NCBI GenBank assembly: GCA_964570665.1
Contig: CAZMZH010000002.1
Span: 248,001-312,000, forward strand
From: JAJDAT01 sp964570665
GTDB lineage: Bacteria; Nitrospinota; Nitrospinia; Nitrospinales; JAJDAT01
Length of the DNA: 64,000 nt
Direction of reading: 5' to 3'
A program made the translations under genes and the position numbers. Under the pieces are notes generated by a model that had not been told where the DNA came from, made no database searches, and saw only the letters and a list, made by a program, of their open reading frames with translations. Positions 36,730 to 45,396 of this stretch are shown here, piece by piece (the first letter of the stretch is position 1; every line of letters begins with the position of its first letter).

Positions 36730-38342
36730 AAACAATTTGGGATCGCGGAGATTTTTTTATTTGGCTCACAGGGGCTGCGTTGGCGCTTTCTTTGATAATG
36801 GTTACGGGATTGCTCGGAATCGTTTTAAAGAATGGTTTGGGATATTTTTGGCCAGAAAAACTCTATCAATATAACTTGAAAGATGGTCGGTCTTTTTTTG
36901 TTCAAGAAAAAGAAACTGAAGGCGTTCCAGCCGCCGAAGGATATTCTGGAGAAGAACGATTTCGAATTAAGGTTAAAAAAGGAAATAGAGATGTAGACGG
37001 AATAGATTATATGTGGATTGATAAGGACTCGATTCAATCCAAAATAAATGTTCCTACCGCCTTGGTAATAGAGCGCTTAGAGTGGGGAAACTTTCACGGG
37101 GTGATTCAAAAAGTTAGTTTTGGCGATAAACCCTTGGTGGTTGGCGAAAAAGAATCATGGCGTTATTTAAACGAGTTAATGCCCATCATTCTAGAAAAAC
37201 GGGAAGAAATTCATGAGATTGAAAAATCAGATATTGGACGAATCAGCCATAAAATGGAAAGCATTCGCCTTCATTTAAAAAAATTGACACTTGATGGAAA
37301 TTTGACCCCAGAAGATACCGACGAAGCCGACAAGCGTTTAGCGGAATTACAGATAAAAAACGATCAATTTGAAAAGCAATTGTTTAACCTGAGAGAACAG
37401 CTTAAAGGTTATATTTTAGTCAAGGTATCCGACCAAGTTACTCAAAAAATTCCATTGTCCCAGCTTGTTAGAATATATAGACCGAATACGTTTGGCGTAT
37501 TTGATAAAGCATTTTTTTTCTTTTCGAAAGCAAGAGAATTTATTTTTGACGATCCTCGGGAGTCTAATACGGAGGGGGGAGTTTTTCCCGCAATTTTTGG
37601 AACAGTGATGATGGTTGTGGTGATGAGTTTGTTTGCCGCGCCATTAGGAGTTTTGGCCGCATTTTATTTAAGAGAATACGCCAAACCTGGTCCTTTTGTA
37701 AGTATTGTGCGCATAGCTGTTAATAATTTAGCAGGCGTACCCTCCATTGTGTTTGGAGTTTTCGGAGTTGGTTTTTTTATTTATACACTGGGCGGTTCTA
37801 TCGATCAATTATTTTTCCCAGAGAAATTACCTACTCCAACTTTTGGAACAGGCGGTATATTGTGGGCTTCTTTGACATTGGCTTTGTTAACGGTGCCGGT
37901 TGTTATTGTTTCTACGGAAGAAGGTTTAGCGGCCGTTCCTCCAGGAATTCGAGAAGCTTCGCTTGCGCTTGGGTCCACAAAAGCAGAAACTATATGGAGA
38001 ACAGTTTTTCCTGCGGTAATGCCGTCGATATTAACAGGTTTGATTTTGGCCATGGCCAGAGCAGCCGGCGAGGTCGCCCCACTAATGATTACGGGAGTTG
38101 TGAAAATAGCGCCTTCGCTTCCGGTAGATGGAGTATGGCCTTTAGTTCATTTGGAAAGAAAGTTTATGCATTTAGGGTTTCATATTTATGATGTAGGTTT
38201 TCAATCCCCTAATGTAGATGCTGCCAGACCAATGGTTTTTACCACAACGCTATTGTTAATAGGTATTGTTATTTTATTAAATATTGCCGCAATAGTTATG
38301 CGCAACCGTCTCCGCAAGAAATTATCTGCGGGAGGATTTTAA
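36726..38342 (+). CDS. pstA: Phosphate ABC transporter permease PstA, long form with coiled-coil insert
   Basis: 538 residues against ~296 in E. coli. TM helix ~14-36, then a ~260-residue periplasmic region whose middle is predicted coiled coil (IEKSDIGRISHKMESIRLHL, then LAELQIKNDQFEKQLFNLRE). The permease domain from ~290 has the coupling motif PPGIREASLALGSTKAETIWRTVFPAVMP. GTG start 4 nt inside pstC (GTGA). Its periplasmic insert probably packs with the PstC insert; known in long-form Pst systems but of unknown purpose. Confidence 0.9.
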   Translation: MKTIWDRGDFFIWLTGAALALSLIMVTGLLGIVLKNGLGYFWPEKLYQYNLKDGRSFFVQEKETEGVPAAEGYSGEERFRIKVKKGNRDVDGIDYMWIDKDSIQSKINVPTALVIERLEWGNFHGVIQKVSFGDKPLVVGEKESWRYLNELMPIILEKREEIHEIEKSDIGRISHKMESIRLHLKKLTLDGNLTPEDTDEADKRLAELQIKNDQFEKQLFNLREQLKGYILVKVSDQVTQKIPLSQLVRIYRPNTFGVFDKAFFFFSKAREFIFDDPRESNTEGGVFPAIFGTVMMVVVMSLFAAPLGVLAAFYLREYAKPGPFVSIVRIAVNNLAGVPSIVFGVFGVGFFIYTLGGSIDQLFFPEKLPTPTFGTGGILWASLTLALLTVPVVIVSTEEGLAAVPPGIREASLALGSTKAETIWRTVFPAVMPSILTGLILAMARAAGEVAPLMITGVVKIAPSLPVDGVWPLVHLERKFMHLGFHIYDVGFQSPNVDAARPMVFTTTLLLIGIVILLNIAAIVMRNRLRKKLSAGGF

Positions 38343-38353
38343 GGAATTGAGCC

Positions 38354-39229
38354 ATGGGGTTGGAAGTCATGAATAAAGATAAGGCGGAAACTAAGGATAA
38401 GGCTATTAATATTTCTATTAAAACTAAATCGAGTAACCAGGAACCTTCCAATAATGCCGAGCCAAGTAGCGGCAATAACATTGCAGTTAATATAAGAAAT
38501 GTTATGTTTTATTATGGAGATAACCTGGCGCTCAAAGGTATCGATATGGCCATAGCTAGGCATAAAGCAACCGCTTTGATTGGGCCTTCTGGTTGTGGTA
38601 AATCTACTTTGTTGCGATGCATAAATAGAATGAATGATTTGATAGATGGCTGCCGAATGGAAGGGGCAATTGAAGTTGAAGGCCGAGATATTAACGACCC
38701 GAATTGGGCGGTTAATGAATTGCGAAAGACAATAGGAATGGTATTTCAAAAGTCTAATCCCTTTCCCAAGAGCATTTGGGAAAATGTTGCTTATGGTCCC
38801 CAAATCCATGGTATGAAAAATAAAACGGAATTAGATAATTTAGTGGAAGAAAAGTTAAAGCATGTGGCTCTTTGGGACGAGGTCAAAGATCGACTTGATT
38901 CCAGCGCGTTGAGACTTTCTGGCGGACAACAGCAAAGGTTGTGTATTGCGAGGGCGATGGCGGTTGACCCTGAAGTTATTTTAATGGACGAACCTTGTTC
39001 TGCCTTAGATCCGATTGCCACTACCCGAATAGAAGAATTAGTCGTATCATTAAAGGAACGGTATACAATAATAATTGTTACTCATAATATGCAACAGGCG
39101 GCGCGTGTTGCCGACGATACTGGATTTATGCTTATGGGCGAGTTAATTGAGTGTGGCCCAACAGATCATATTTTTACAAATCCAGATCAAAAACAAACCG
39201 AGGATTATATTACCGGCAAATTTGGTTAA
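38354..39229 (+). CDS. pstB: Phosphate ABC transporter ATP-binding protein
   Basis: 291 residues, including a ~40-residue polar N-terminal extension. Walker A GPSGCGKST, Q-loop VFQKSNPFPKSIWENV (PstB-specific), signature LSGGQQQRLCIARAMAV, Walker B VILMDEPCSALDP and switch VTHNM. Start ATG 38354 has AAGGA 8 nt before; ATG 38369 is an alternative. It energises PstCA and, with PhoU, relays phosphate status to PhoR. Confidence 0.96.
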   Translation: MGLEVMNKDKAETKDKAINISIKTKSSNQEPSNNAEPSSGNNIAVNIRNVMFYYGDNLALKGIDMAIARHKATALIGPSGCGKSTLLRCINRMNDLIDGCRMEGAIEVEGRDINDPNWAVNELRKTIGMVFQKSNPFPKSIWENVAYGPQIHGMKNKTELDNLVEEKLKHVALWDEVKDRLDSSALRLSGGQQQRLCIARAMAVDPEVILMDEPCSALDPIATTRIEELVVSLKERYTIIIVTHNMQQAARVADDTGFMLMGELIECGPTDHIFTNPDQKQTEDYITGKFG

Positions 39230-39253
39230 TTCATTTTTTCTTGCGAGTAAATT

Positions 39254-39943
39254 ATGTCAAGGCATTCCCATCATTTTGAAAACCAGTTAGAAACTTTAAG
39301 GAAGATGCTTCTTTCTATTGGCGCTTTGGTCGAGCAGAGCGTAGATAGATCTTTAAAATCTCTTAATGAAAGAGATTTTGATTTAGCTATGGAAGTGATT
39401 AAGTCCGATGAACGTATTGATCAAGCCGAAGTAGAGCTGGAAGAAGAATGCTTAAAAACCCTTGCTCTATATCAGCCGGTCGCTACCGACCTCCGTTTGA
39501 TTGTCGCTATCTTAAAAATGAATAACGACTTGGAGAGAATTGCCGATATGGCGGTGAATTTATCCGAAAGATCAATCGACCTGCAAAAGCACGGTAAGTT
39601 TGAGTTGCCTCCTGTTTTTAAAGATATGGCTAAAAAATCTCTCTGGATGCTTAAGGCAAGTTTAGATACTTTTGTAGGACAAGATTCAAAACTAGCCAGA
39701 GAAATTTGCGCTACCGACGAAGATGTCGACGATGCTCTTAAGCAAATGTATCAAATTGTTCAAGAGGAAGTTCGTAAAAATCCAGACGACATTCAAAAGA
39801 TGCTTTTTGTATTGAGCGCTTCTCGATATTTAGAACGGATTGCCGACTTAGCGACCAATATTGCCGAAGATGTTGTCTATATCGTTGAAGGAAATATCAT
39901 TCGACATCGCACTGAAATTGAAAAACCCGCTCCCCATGAATGA
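39254..39943 (+). CDS. phoU: Phosphate signalling protein PhoU
   Basis: 229 residues, all-helical, two PhoU repeats with metal-cluster motifs (DERIDQAEVELEEECLKTLALYQP in repeat 1; ICATDEDVDDALKQMYQ in repeat 2). LKMNNDLERIADMAVNLSE and ASRYLERIADLATNIAEDV are diagnostic. It represses PhoR when Pst is active. It ends the pst operon. A short GGATC/GATCC hairpin (39946-39959) follows, with a T-rich stretch some way downstream: a weak terminator at best. Confidence 0.96.
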   Translation: MSRHSHHFENQLETLRKMLLSIGALVEQSVDRSLKSLNERDFDLAMEVIKSDERIDQAEVELEEECLKTLALYQPVATDLRLIVAILKMNNDLERIADMAVNLSERSIDLQKHGKFELPPVFKDMAKKSLWMLKASLDTFVGQDSKLAREICATDEDVDDALKQMYQIVQEEVRKNPDDIQKMLFVLSASRYLERIADLATNIAEDVVYIVEGNIIRHRTEIEKPAPHE

Positions 39944-39968
39944 AAGGATCGTTTGATCCATTTGGGCT

Positions 39969-41744
39969 CTATAGGTTTTTTTTCAATAGATCCTTAACTT
40001 CTAATCCAATCGCTCTATTTGGATTTAGCCGGATACTTTTTTTAAGATGGAAAATAGCCGGTTCCATTTCTTTTCGAACTTTTAGATAAAATAATCCTAG
40101 TTGATAATGAAACTTTGTATTATTAGGAGCTAGTTTTGCCGCTAGCTTATATTCTTGAAAAGATTTGTCCAGATCTCCAAGTTTAAATAGAAATACAGCG
40201 GTATTGTAATGAGCTAATGCAAAATCGGGTTTTTCTTGAATTGCTATTGCAATGTGTTTTAGCGCTTCATTTGTTTTTCCAATAGCTCCATATAAAACTC
40301 CAAGATGATTATACGTTTCCGCTCTCTTTGGGCGCTCCTTAAGAATTTCTAAATATACGGATTCAGCTTTGGAAAATTTTCCTAATTCTTCAAAGATAAG
40401 TCCACGGTATTCTTTTGCCGCAATATTTTTGGGATTTAAATTCTTAGCGCGCTCTAAGTAAGTTAAAGCTTGCTCGAATTCCCTTCTCCCCCAATAAGTT
40501 AATCCAAGATACATGACTGAAATAGAATGATTAGGATTTTTCCGCACGCTATTTTTCCATAGGTCGAAATCGCTTTTAAAAATAGGTAATCGATAAATGC
40601 AAAGGCAAGATAGAAAAATTATGTAAAGGGAGATTAAAAGGCTAAGATTAAGGCTTAAATATTTTTTTTCGCCGAAATATTTCGATAGGTAATCTATAAA
40701 ATATGAGAATACGAGTAGCGCTCCAATGCTTGGTATATATAGGAAACGGTCCGCTTGCATTTGGGGAAGAGGAACGAGATGTGAGACTGGGAGAAGAGAA
40801 ATACAAAACCAAGATAGGCCAAAGAAAATCGCCAAATTTGATTTTCGAAGTATAAATAGAATAAATAAAAATCCAATCGTAAAAATTACCGATCCACTAA
40901 TTTCTGTAATGGATTTGTAAATCAGATTTTGATACCAAATATTTAAATTTATTGGAAACGCTAGTTTTAACCAATATTCTTTAAAAACGGGGACCATACT
41001 ATATAAAGAAAACAATGGATTGTTTTCTGGATGAGCCCTTAATGTTTTGCCCTGAGAGTGAGATAGGATTGTGACGCCAGCTATACAAATAGAAATAAGA
41101 GCGTAAGCCCATTTATCAAAAATAATTTTAATAAATTCCTTTGGTTTAAAGCAAAAATCGTAAAGGATGAGTAAGAGAGGTAAAACGATCGCGGTAGATT
41201 TAGATAAACACGCCAACGAAAACCAAAATATGGAATATATCCGTTTGTTCTGAAGATACTTAATAAACGCAAATAATAAGAAGAATAGAGAGAGAACGTT
41301 TTTTCTTTCAGAAACCCAGGCGACACTTTCGATGTTGACTGGATGAATAAGGAATAAGATACCTGTCCATAGAGCTAGTTTTTTGTTTGCTAAAATTACA
41401 AAAAATAGGCGATAAATTAAACATGCATTTAGGATATGTAGCGATATATTTGTAATTCGATATCCCATTGGGTTTAATCCGAACATGAGATAATCTATGC
41501 TTAAAGATAAATGGGTGAGAGGGAGGTAGTCCCATTTGTAAAAAGAAAGAAAAATGTCCTTCAACGCCAGAAAATCCAAATTTTTTATCATAGGGTTTTG
41601 GATGATGTAAAGATTGTCGTCGAATACAAAACCATTCCCTAAGGAGCTAAAGTATATAGAAATGCCCAACCCAGCAAATAGGACGAATACTTGTTCTGAC
41701 TCAGGCTTTGTTTCTATTTGAGTTTTCAATAAAAATTGCCTCAA
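39969..41744 (-). CDS. TPR-containing polytopic membrane protein (TMTC/GT-C-like)
   Basis: 591 residues. The N-terminal ~390 residues contain about ten helices with FVFDDNLYIIQNPMIKN in the first loop, INISLHILNACL-like TNISLHILNACLIYRLFF, and SWFCISLLPVSHLVPLPQMQADRFLYIPSIG, the pattern of TMTC-type O-mannosyltransferase-like proteins. The C-terminal ~190 residues are about five TPR repeats (ALTYLERAKNLNPKNIAAKE, YNHLGVLYGAIGKTNEALKH, and so on). It may glycosylate proteins in the periplasm; acceptors unknown. Single gene convergent with phoU. Confidence 0.82.
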   Translation of the reverse strand: MRQFLLKTQIETKPESEQVFVLFAGLGISIYFSSLGNGFVFDDNLYIIQNPMIKNLDFLALKDIFLSFYKWDYLPLTHLSLSIDYLMFGLNPMGYRITNISLHILNACLIYRLFFVILANKKLALWTGILFLIHPVNIESVAWVSERKNVLSLFFLLFAFIKYLQNKRIYSIFWFSLACLSKSTAIVLPLLLILYDFCFKPKEFIKIIFDKWAYALISICIAGVTILSHSQGKTLRAHPENNPLFSLYSMVPVFKEYWLKLAFPINLNIWYQNLIYKSITEISGSVIFTIGFLFILFILRKSNLAIFFGLSWFCISLLPVSHLVPLPQMQADRFLYIPSIGALLVFSYFIDYLSKYFGEKKYLSLNLSLLISLYIIFLSCLCIYRLPIFKSDFDLWKNSVRKNPNHSISVMYLGLTYWGRREFEQALTYLERAKNLNPKNIAAKEYRGLIFEELGKFSKAESVYLEILKERPKRAETYNHLGVLYGAIGKTNEALKHIAIAIQEKPDFALAHYNTAVFLFKLGDLDKSFQEYKLAAKLAPNNTKFHYQLGLFYLKVRKEMEPAIFHLKKSIRLNPNRAIGLEVKDLLKKNL

Positions 41745-42036
41745 AAGAGGAAACGTTCGAGGATATTAATAAGAAACTAAAAATGGCCGAATTCTTATTG
41801 TTTGAATTTGCTGGCAAATATATTTAGTAATGATAGTAACTTAGTTTTTAGATATTTTTTTAATGCCTTAATGGTTTAATTTATTTGTGCTAAAATTTTT
41901 GCGTTCTAATTTGTATAAAAATGTCTAATTTAGCTCGCGAAATATAATCTCGCTATTTCTTAATGTAATTCTTACTGGGAAATAATTTTTGTTTGTTTGG
42001 ATAGATTAATTTAATAAGTCATAGGTTACGATAAAA
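41745..42036. other. AT-rich divergent intergenic region
   Basis: About 290 bases between the TPR membrane protein and the radical SAM gene. Very AT-rich. I see no ORF, no convincing hairpin and no repeat; promoters for the flanking genes presumably lie here. Confidence 0.4.
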
Positions 42037-43032
42037 ATGCTAAATCAAACGGAACAATTTCGAATTGATTCAAGTACATTCGAACCGGCTTATTTGGAAT
42101 TACACCGTAGCGGCGAACTATGGAGACGATCGCTTGATGCGACTCGCGCTTTAGAATCTTGCTTGGTTTGTCCACGCGATTGTGAGGTTGATCGGCTTAG
42201 AGATGAAAAAGCGGTTTGTAAATCGGGGCGTTTTGCAATTGTCTCAAGTAATTTTCCTCACTTTGGGGAGGAAGATTGCTTGCGAGGGTGGAATGGAAGC
42301 GGAACGATTTTCTTTTCTATGTGTAACTTACGTTGCGTATTTTGTCAAAATCATGAAATCAGTTTTGTACCAAATGGAACCGAAACTCGTCCGCTAATTT
42401 TGGCAAAAATAATGCTAGATCTACAAAATAGAGGTTGCCATAATATAAATTTTGTAACCCCCGAACACGTCGTTCCTCAAATTGTTGAAGCTTTGCCGCA
42501 TGCTGTTGAAATGGGGCTAAAAGTTCCCTTAATTTATAATACCGGAGCTTATGATTCGCTTGAAAGTTTAAAGATGATGGAGGGGGTAGTCGATATTTAT
42601 ATGCCAGACTTAAAATTTTTAGATTCCCAACTCGCAAAAAAATATTTAAAAGCGGAAGATTATCCTCAAGCTGCAAAAGAAGGAATAAAGGAAATGTTTT
42701 CTCAGGTCGGAAACCTTCGATTTGACGAAGATGGATTGGCTAAGAGAGGGGTTTTAGTACGTCATTTAGTCATGCCTGGTTTTTTAGGCGAGACAAAAAA
42801 AGCGATGGAATTTTTGGCCGGAGAAATATCCCCTCATACTTATGTAAATATAATGAATCAATATCGTCCATCAGGAAAAGTTGGAAAAGATAAATATAGC
42901 GAAATAAATCGTCATATTTCTAAAGAAGAGTACGGCACGGCGGTTCAGTTTGCCAAGGAAGCTGGTCTTTATCGAATTGACGAGAAAAATCCAAATAATC
43001 AGATTTCAATAAACGATAATTCTGGGAATTGA
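42037..43032 (+). CDS. PflX-type radical SAM protein
   Basis: 331 residues. Radical SAM cluster C96-x3-C100-x2-C103 (FSMCNLRCVFCQNHEIS), preceded by an extra Cys set C42, C45, C49 and C61 that may bind a second Fe-S cluster or zinc. Blocks GCHNINFVTPEHVVPQIVEAL and YMPDLKF match the COG1313 family of putative pyruvate-formate-lyase-activating-enzyme homologues, whose substrate is unknown. No glycyl radical enzyme lies nearby, so a true PflA function is doubtful. Upstream is AT-rich without clear promoter elements. Confidence 0.85.
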   Translation: MLNQTEQFRIDSSTFEPAYLELHRSGELWRRSLDATRALESCLVCPRDCEVDRLRDEKAVCKSGRFAIVSSNFPHFGEEDCLRGWNGSGTIFFSMCNLRCVFCQNHEISFVPNGTETRPLILAKIMLDLQNRGCHNINFVTPEHVVPQIVEALPHAVEMGLKVPLIYNTGAYDSLESLKMMEGVVDIYMPDLKFLDSQLAKKYLKAEDYPQAAKEGIKEMFSQVGNLRFDEDGLAKRGVLVRHLVMPGFLGETKKAMEFLAGEISPHTYVNIMNQYRPSGKVGKDKYSEINRHISKEEYGTAVQFAKEAGLYRIDEKNPNNQISINDNSGN

Positions 43033-43145
43033 GACTTATAATTATTGTCCGACAAAGCTTTTTAAATCTCGAAAATATGTTTAAAGAATAAATTAAGCCA
43101 GTTTTTAACACTGAAGTTTTTATTAACGATTTTTGGCGAGTTATT

Positions 43146-43565
43146 ATGTCGAGTACAGACTGTTCTTCTTTTGAAGATGACGATCAATGCGCAAAGTGTC
43201 TTCCTTCTAAATGTTGCACTTATTTTGCATTTGAAATTGACGAACCAGTTACTAGAAAGGATTTTGAGGCCTTGTTATGGCAAATAGCTCATGAAAAGGT
43301 CACATTTTATATTAATAGAAAAAATTGGCATATTATGATTCATAATCGTTGTAGGTTTTTGACTTCACAAAATCAATGCGGCATTTATGAACAAAGACCT
43401 TATATCTGCAGAGAGCATAGTACAAAAGACTGTGAATATACTGGGGAGGATTATGGATTTACTGAACACTTTAGAAGCTATGACGAGCTTTTGTTATATA
43501 TAAAAGAGAATTATAATTTTCGTTTAAAGGCAAGAACAACTGGTATATCCCCAAATGCGTTATAG
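43146..43565 (+). CDS. YkgJ-family cysteine-cluster protein
   Basis: 139 residues. CAKCLPSKCCTYF at the N-terminus, then NRCRFLTSQNQCGIYEQRPYICREH and KDCEY give the eight-Cys pattern of YkgJ/UPF0153 proteins, thought to bind zinc or an Fe-S cluster. Cytoplasmic, function unknown. It follows the radical SAM gene by ~110 nt on the same strand and could be functionally linked to it; this is inference. Confidence 0.85.
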   Translation: MSSTDCSSFEDDDQCAKCLPSKCCTYFAFEIDEPVTRKDFEALLWQIAHEKVTFYINRKNWHIMIHNRCRFLTSQNQCGIYEQRPYICREHSTKDCEYTGEDYGFTEHFRSYDELLLYIKENYNFRLKARTTGISPNAL

Positions 43566-43665
43566 ACGGTAGTAATTCTAAAAATTCAACAAATCCAATT
43601 TATTGAGAACGTTTACCCCATTTGATATACTCTCTATTATTTTTTCCCGCTAGCTTGCTGTCAAA

Positions 43666-44439
43666 ATGTGGAGTTTTATTTTGACTATGACCTCTATTAG
43701 GTTAAATTTTTTCTTTTGTTTTTTAGCAATATCGGCACTATGGTCCTGTGTGTCTGGGAATACAGTAAACCCAATTCAAGCCAAAAGTGAGTACAGGCAG
43801 GCTGTTGAAGCCAAATCCATTAATGCTAAGTCGGAAATGTATTCCCATTTGAATAAGGCGATTCAAATGGATCCTAACGAGCCTAACTTTCATTTAGCCC
43901 TAGGAACCGCTTATTTAGAAGATGGGGATCTAAAAAATGCGGAAAAAGAATTTTACGAAACGCTTAAAATAGATTCTAATTATCTTGAAGCTCATCGGAA
44001 TTTAGGAAGGTTGTACATAGTTCTAGAAAAATGGGATAAAGCTATTTTTGAGTTAAAACAAAGTTTGTCCAAACCGGGCGTTTCGTTTCCACAAGAAGTT
44101 CATAATTATTTGGCCCTTTGTTATTATTCTAAAAAAGATATAAATTCTGCTTTGATTGAATGGCGAAATGCGTTGAAAATTCAAGAGAATGCGCTCATAA
44201 GGCTTAATTTGGCTCTGGCTTTAAAGGAGTTGGAAAATGATGATTTAGCTGTCCAATCTCTAAAAAAAGCGATAAGTTTGAAACCAACATTGGTTCGCGC
44301 TCGCCATGAGTTAGCATTATTGCTTCTAAAGAAAAAAAAATTTGACGAAGCAAGAGTTCAATTTAATAAAGTTTCAAAACTTGATAAGGAAGGCAAATTT
44401 GCGCTTGAAGCGCAGGAATATTTGCAATTAATTCCATAA
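43666..44439 (+). CDS. PilF/PilW-like TPR lipoprotein
   Basis: 257 residues. Signal with lipobox-like ALWS-C, then about five TPR motifs (LNKAIQMDPNEPNFHLALGTAYLEDG, NAEKEFYETLKIDSNYLEAHRNLGRLY and so on). In type IV pilus systems such a lipoprotein (PilF/PilW) drives PilQ secretin assembly in the outer membrane. The pilus ATPases downstream on the same strand support this role. Start at 43666 or the ATG at 43687; the latter gives a more normal signal peptide. 11 nt to the next gene. Confidence 0.78.
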   Translation: MWSFILTMTSIRLNFFFCFLAISALWSCVSGNTVNPIQAKSEYRQAVEAKSINAKSEMYSHLNKAIQMDPNEPNFHLALGTAYLEDGDLKNAEKEFYETLKIDSNYLEAHRNLGRLYIVLEKWDKAIFELKQSLSKPGVSFPQEVHNYLALCYYSKKDINSALIEWRNALKIQENALIRLNLALALKELENDDLAVQSLKKAISLKPTLVRARHELALLLLKKKKFDEARVQFNKVSKLDKEGKFALEAQEYLQLIP

Positions 44440-44450
44440 GCTTAGAATTC

Positions 44451-45389
44451 ATGATTGAGGATTTTGGAAAATATTTAAAGAGCGAGCGCGAAATGCGCGG
44501 AATTCCTCTTGAAGAAATAGCTGAAAGTACAAAAATCCAAAAGCGTTTTCTTGAAGCTTTGGAAACGAATTATTACGAAGCTATTCCAGGGGAAGTTTTT
44601 GTTCGTGGTTTTGTTCATTCCTATGCAAAAGCAATTGGCGCAGATATTAATGAAATATTAGAAAAGTTTGACGAAACTGTAGGACACAAAAGGAAAGATG
44701 AAATTCAAAAAGGAGACCTTGGTAATAGTCAAGCTTACTTAAGAAACCGGAAAATTTATCGGTTTTTAAGTGTAGTTGTTATAGTATTGATATTTGGATT
44801 TGTTGCTTTTGGCGTTTCAAAGTTGTTTGATGTTTTTAAAAAACCTCAAGTTTTTTCGTCAGAATCTGCGGTTAATGACAGCATAAATACTCCAGTCAAT
44901 TTGGCCCAAAATAACCAAAAGATGAAATCTTCTAATTCAATACCGATTGAAGTCAATCAATCTCCTTTGGCGTCAAATCTTTCCACCGCGATAGCTGAAG
45001 AAGTTTCTAAATCATCTTCGCATTCCCTTAAAAATAGGGGAGTTACTGCCGAAACGGAAGAACAAAAAAGCCTGGAAGCCGTTAATAAAAATGATATAAT
45101 CAAGGCTTTGGAAAGCAGAATTGAATCCGATAATTTGAAACCTCTAGAATTAACTATTAGGGCAAAAAAAGAATCATGGTTTCATTTAGTTATTGATGAA
45201 CAAGACGAGCAAGATTTTATTTTACCTGAAAATACCGGTAAAACATTTCGTGGAAATTTTAAATTCAAAATAACCGTTGGAAACCGCGAAGGCGTTCAGC
45301 TAGCTTTGAATGGGAAAATTTTGAACTTACCTGAAAGCGAAGATAATGTGTTAAGGGATTTTTTAATCAAACCAGAAACCTCGGGGTAA
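44451..45389 (+). CDS. rodZ: RodZ-like helix-turn-helix membrane protein
   Basis: 312 residues: N-terminal HTH (FGKYLKSEREMRGIPLEEIAESTKIQKRFLEALE), a Lys-rich linker, TM helix ~104-124, a polar Ser/Asn/Glu-rich periplasmic linker, and a C-terminal DUF4115-type beta domain (WFHLVIDEQDEQDFILPENTGKTFRG). RodZ links MreB to the envelope for rod shape. The pilF-rodZ order is common in gammaproteobacteria; here pilT follows 7 nt later, so cell shape and pilus motor genes share a transcript. Alternative: a pilus-specific RodZ-like regulator. Confidence 0.85.
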   Translation: MIEDFGKYLKSEREMRGIPLEEIAESTKIQKRFLEALETNYYEAIPGEVFVRGFVHSYAKAIGADINEILEKFDETVGHKRKDEIQKGDLGNSQAYLRNRKIYRFLSVVVIVLIFGFVAFGVSKLFDVFKKPQVFSSESAVNDSINTPVNLAQNNQKMKSSNSIPIEVNQSPLASNLSTAIAEEVSKSSSHSLKNRGVTAETEEQKSLEAVNKNDIIKALESRIESDNLKPLELTIRAKKESWFHLVIDEQDEQDFILPENTGKTFRGNFKFKITVGNREGVQLALNGKILNLPESEDNVLRDFLIKPETSG

Positions 45390-45396
45390 TTCTCTT

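Noticed and set aside
38339..38809. 156-codon minus-strand ORF opposite pstB
   Set aside because: It overlaps the conserved N-terminal half of pstB including Walker A; composition is that of an antisense frame.
39946..39980. Terminator after phoU (GGATC/GATCC hairpin)
   Set aside because: The stem is only five base pairs and the T run starts more than ten bases later, inside the convergent coding sequence.
42037..43032. Pyruvate-formate-lyase activating enzyme (PflA)
   Set aside because: The sequence follows the PflX/COG1313 pattern with an additional N-terminal Cys group, and there is no glycyl radical enzyme gene nearby.
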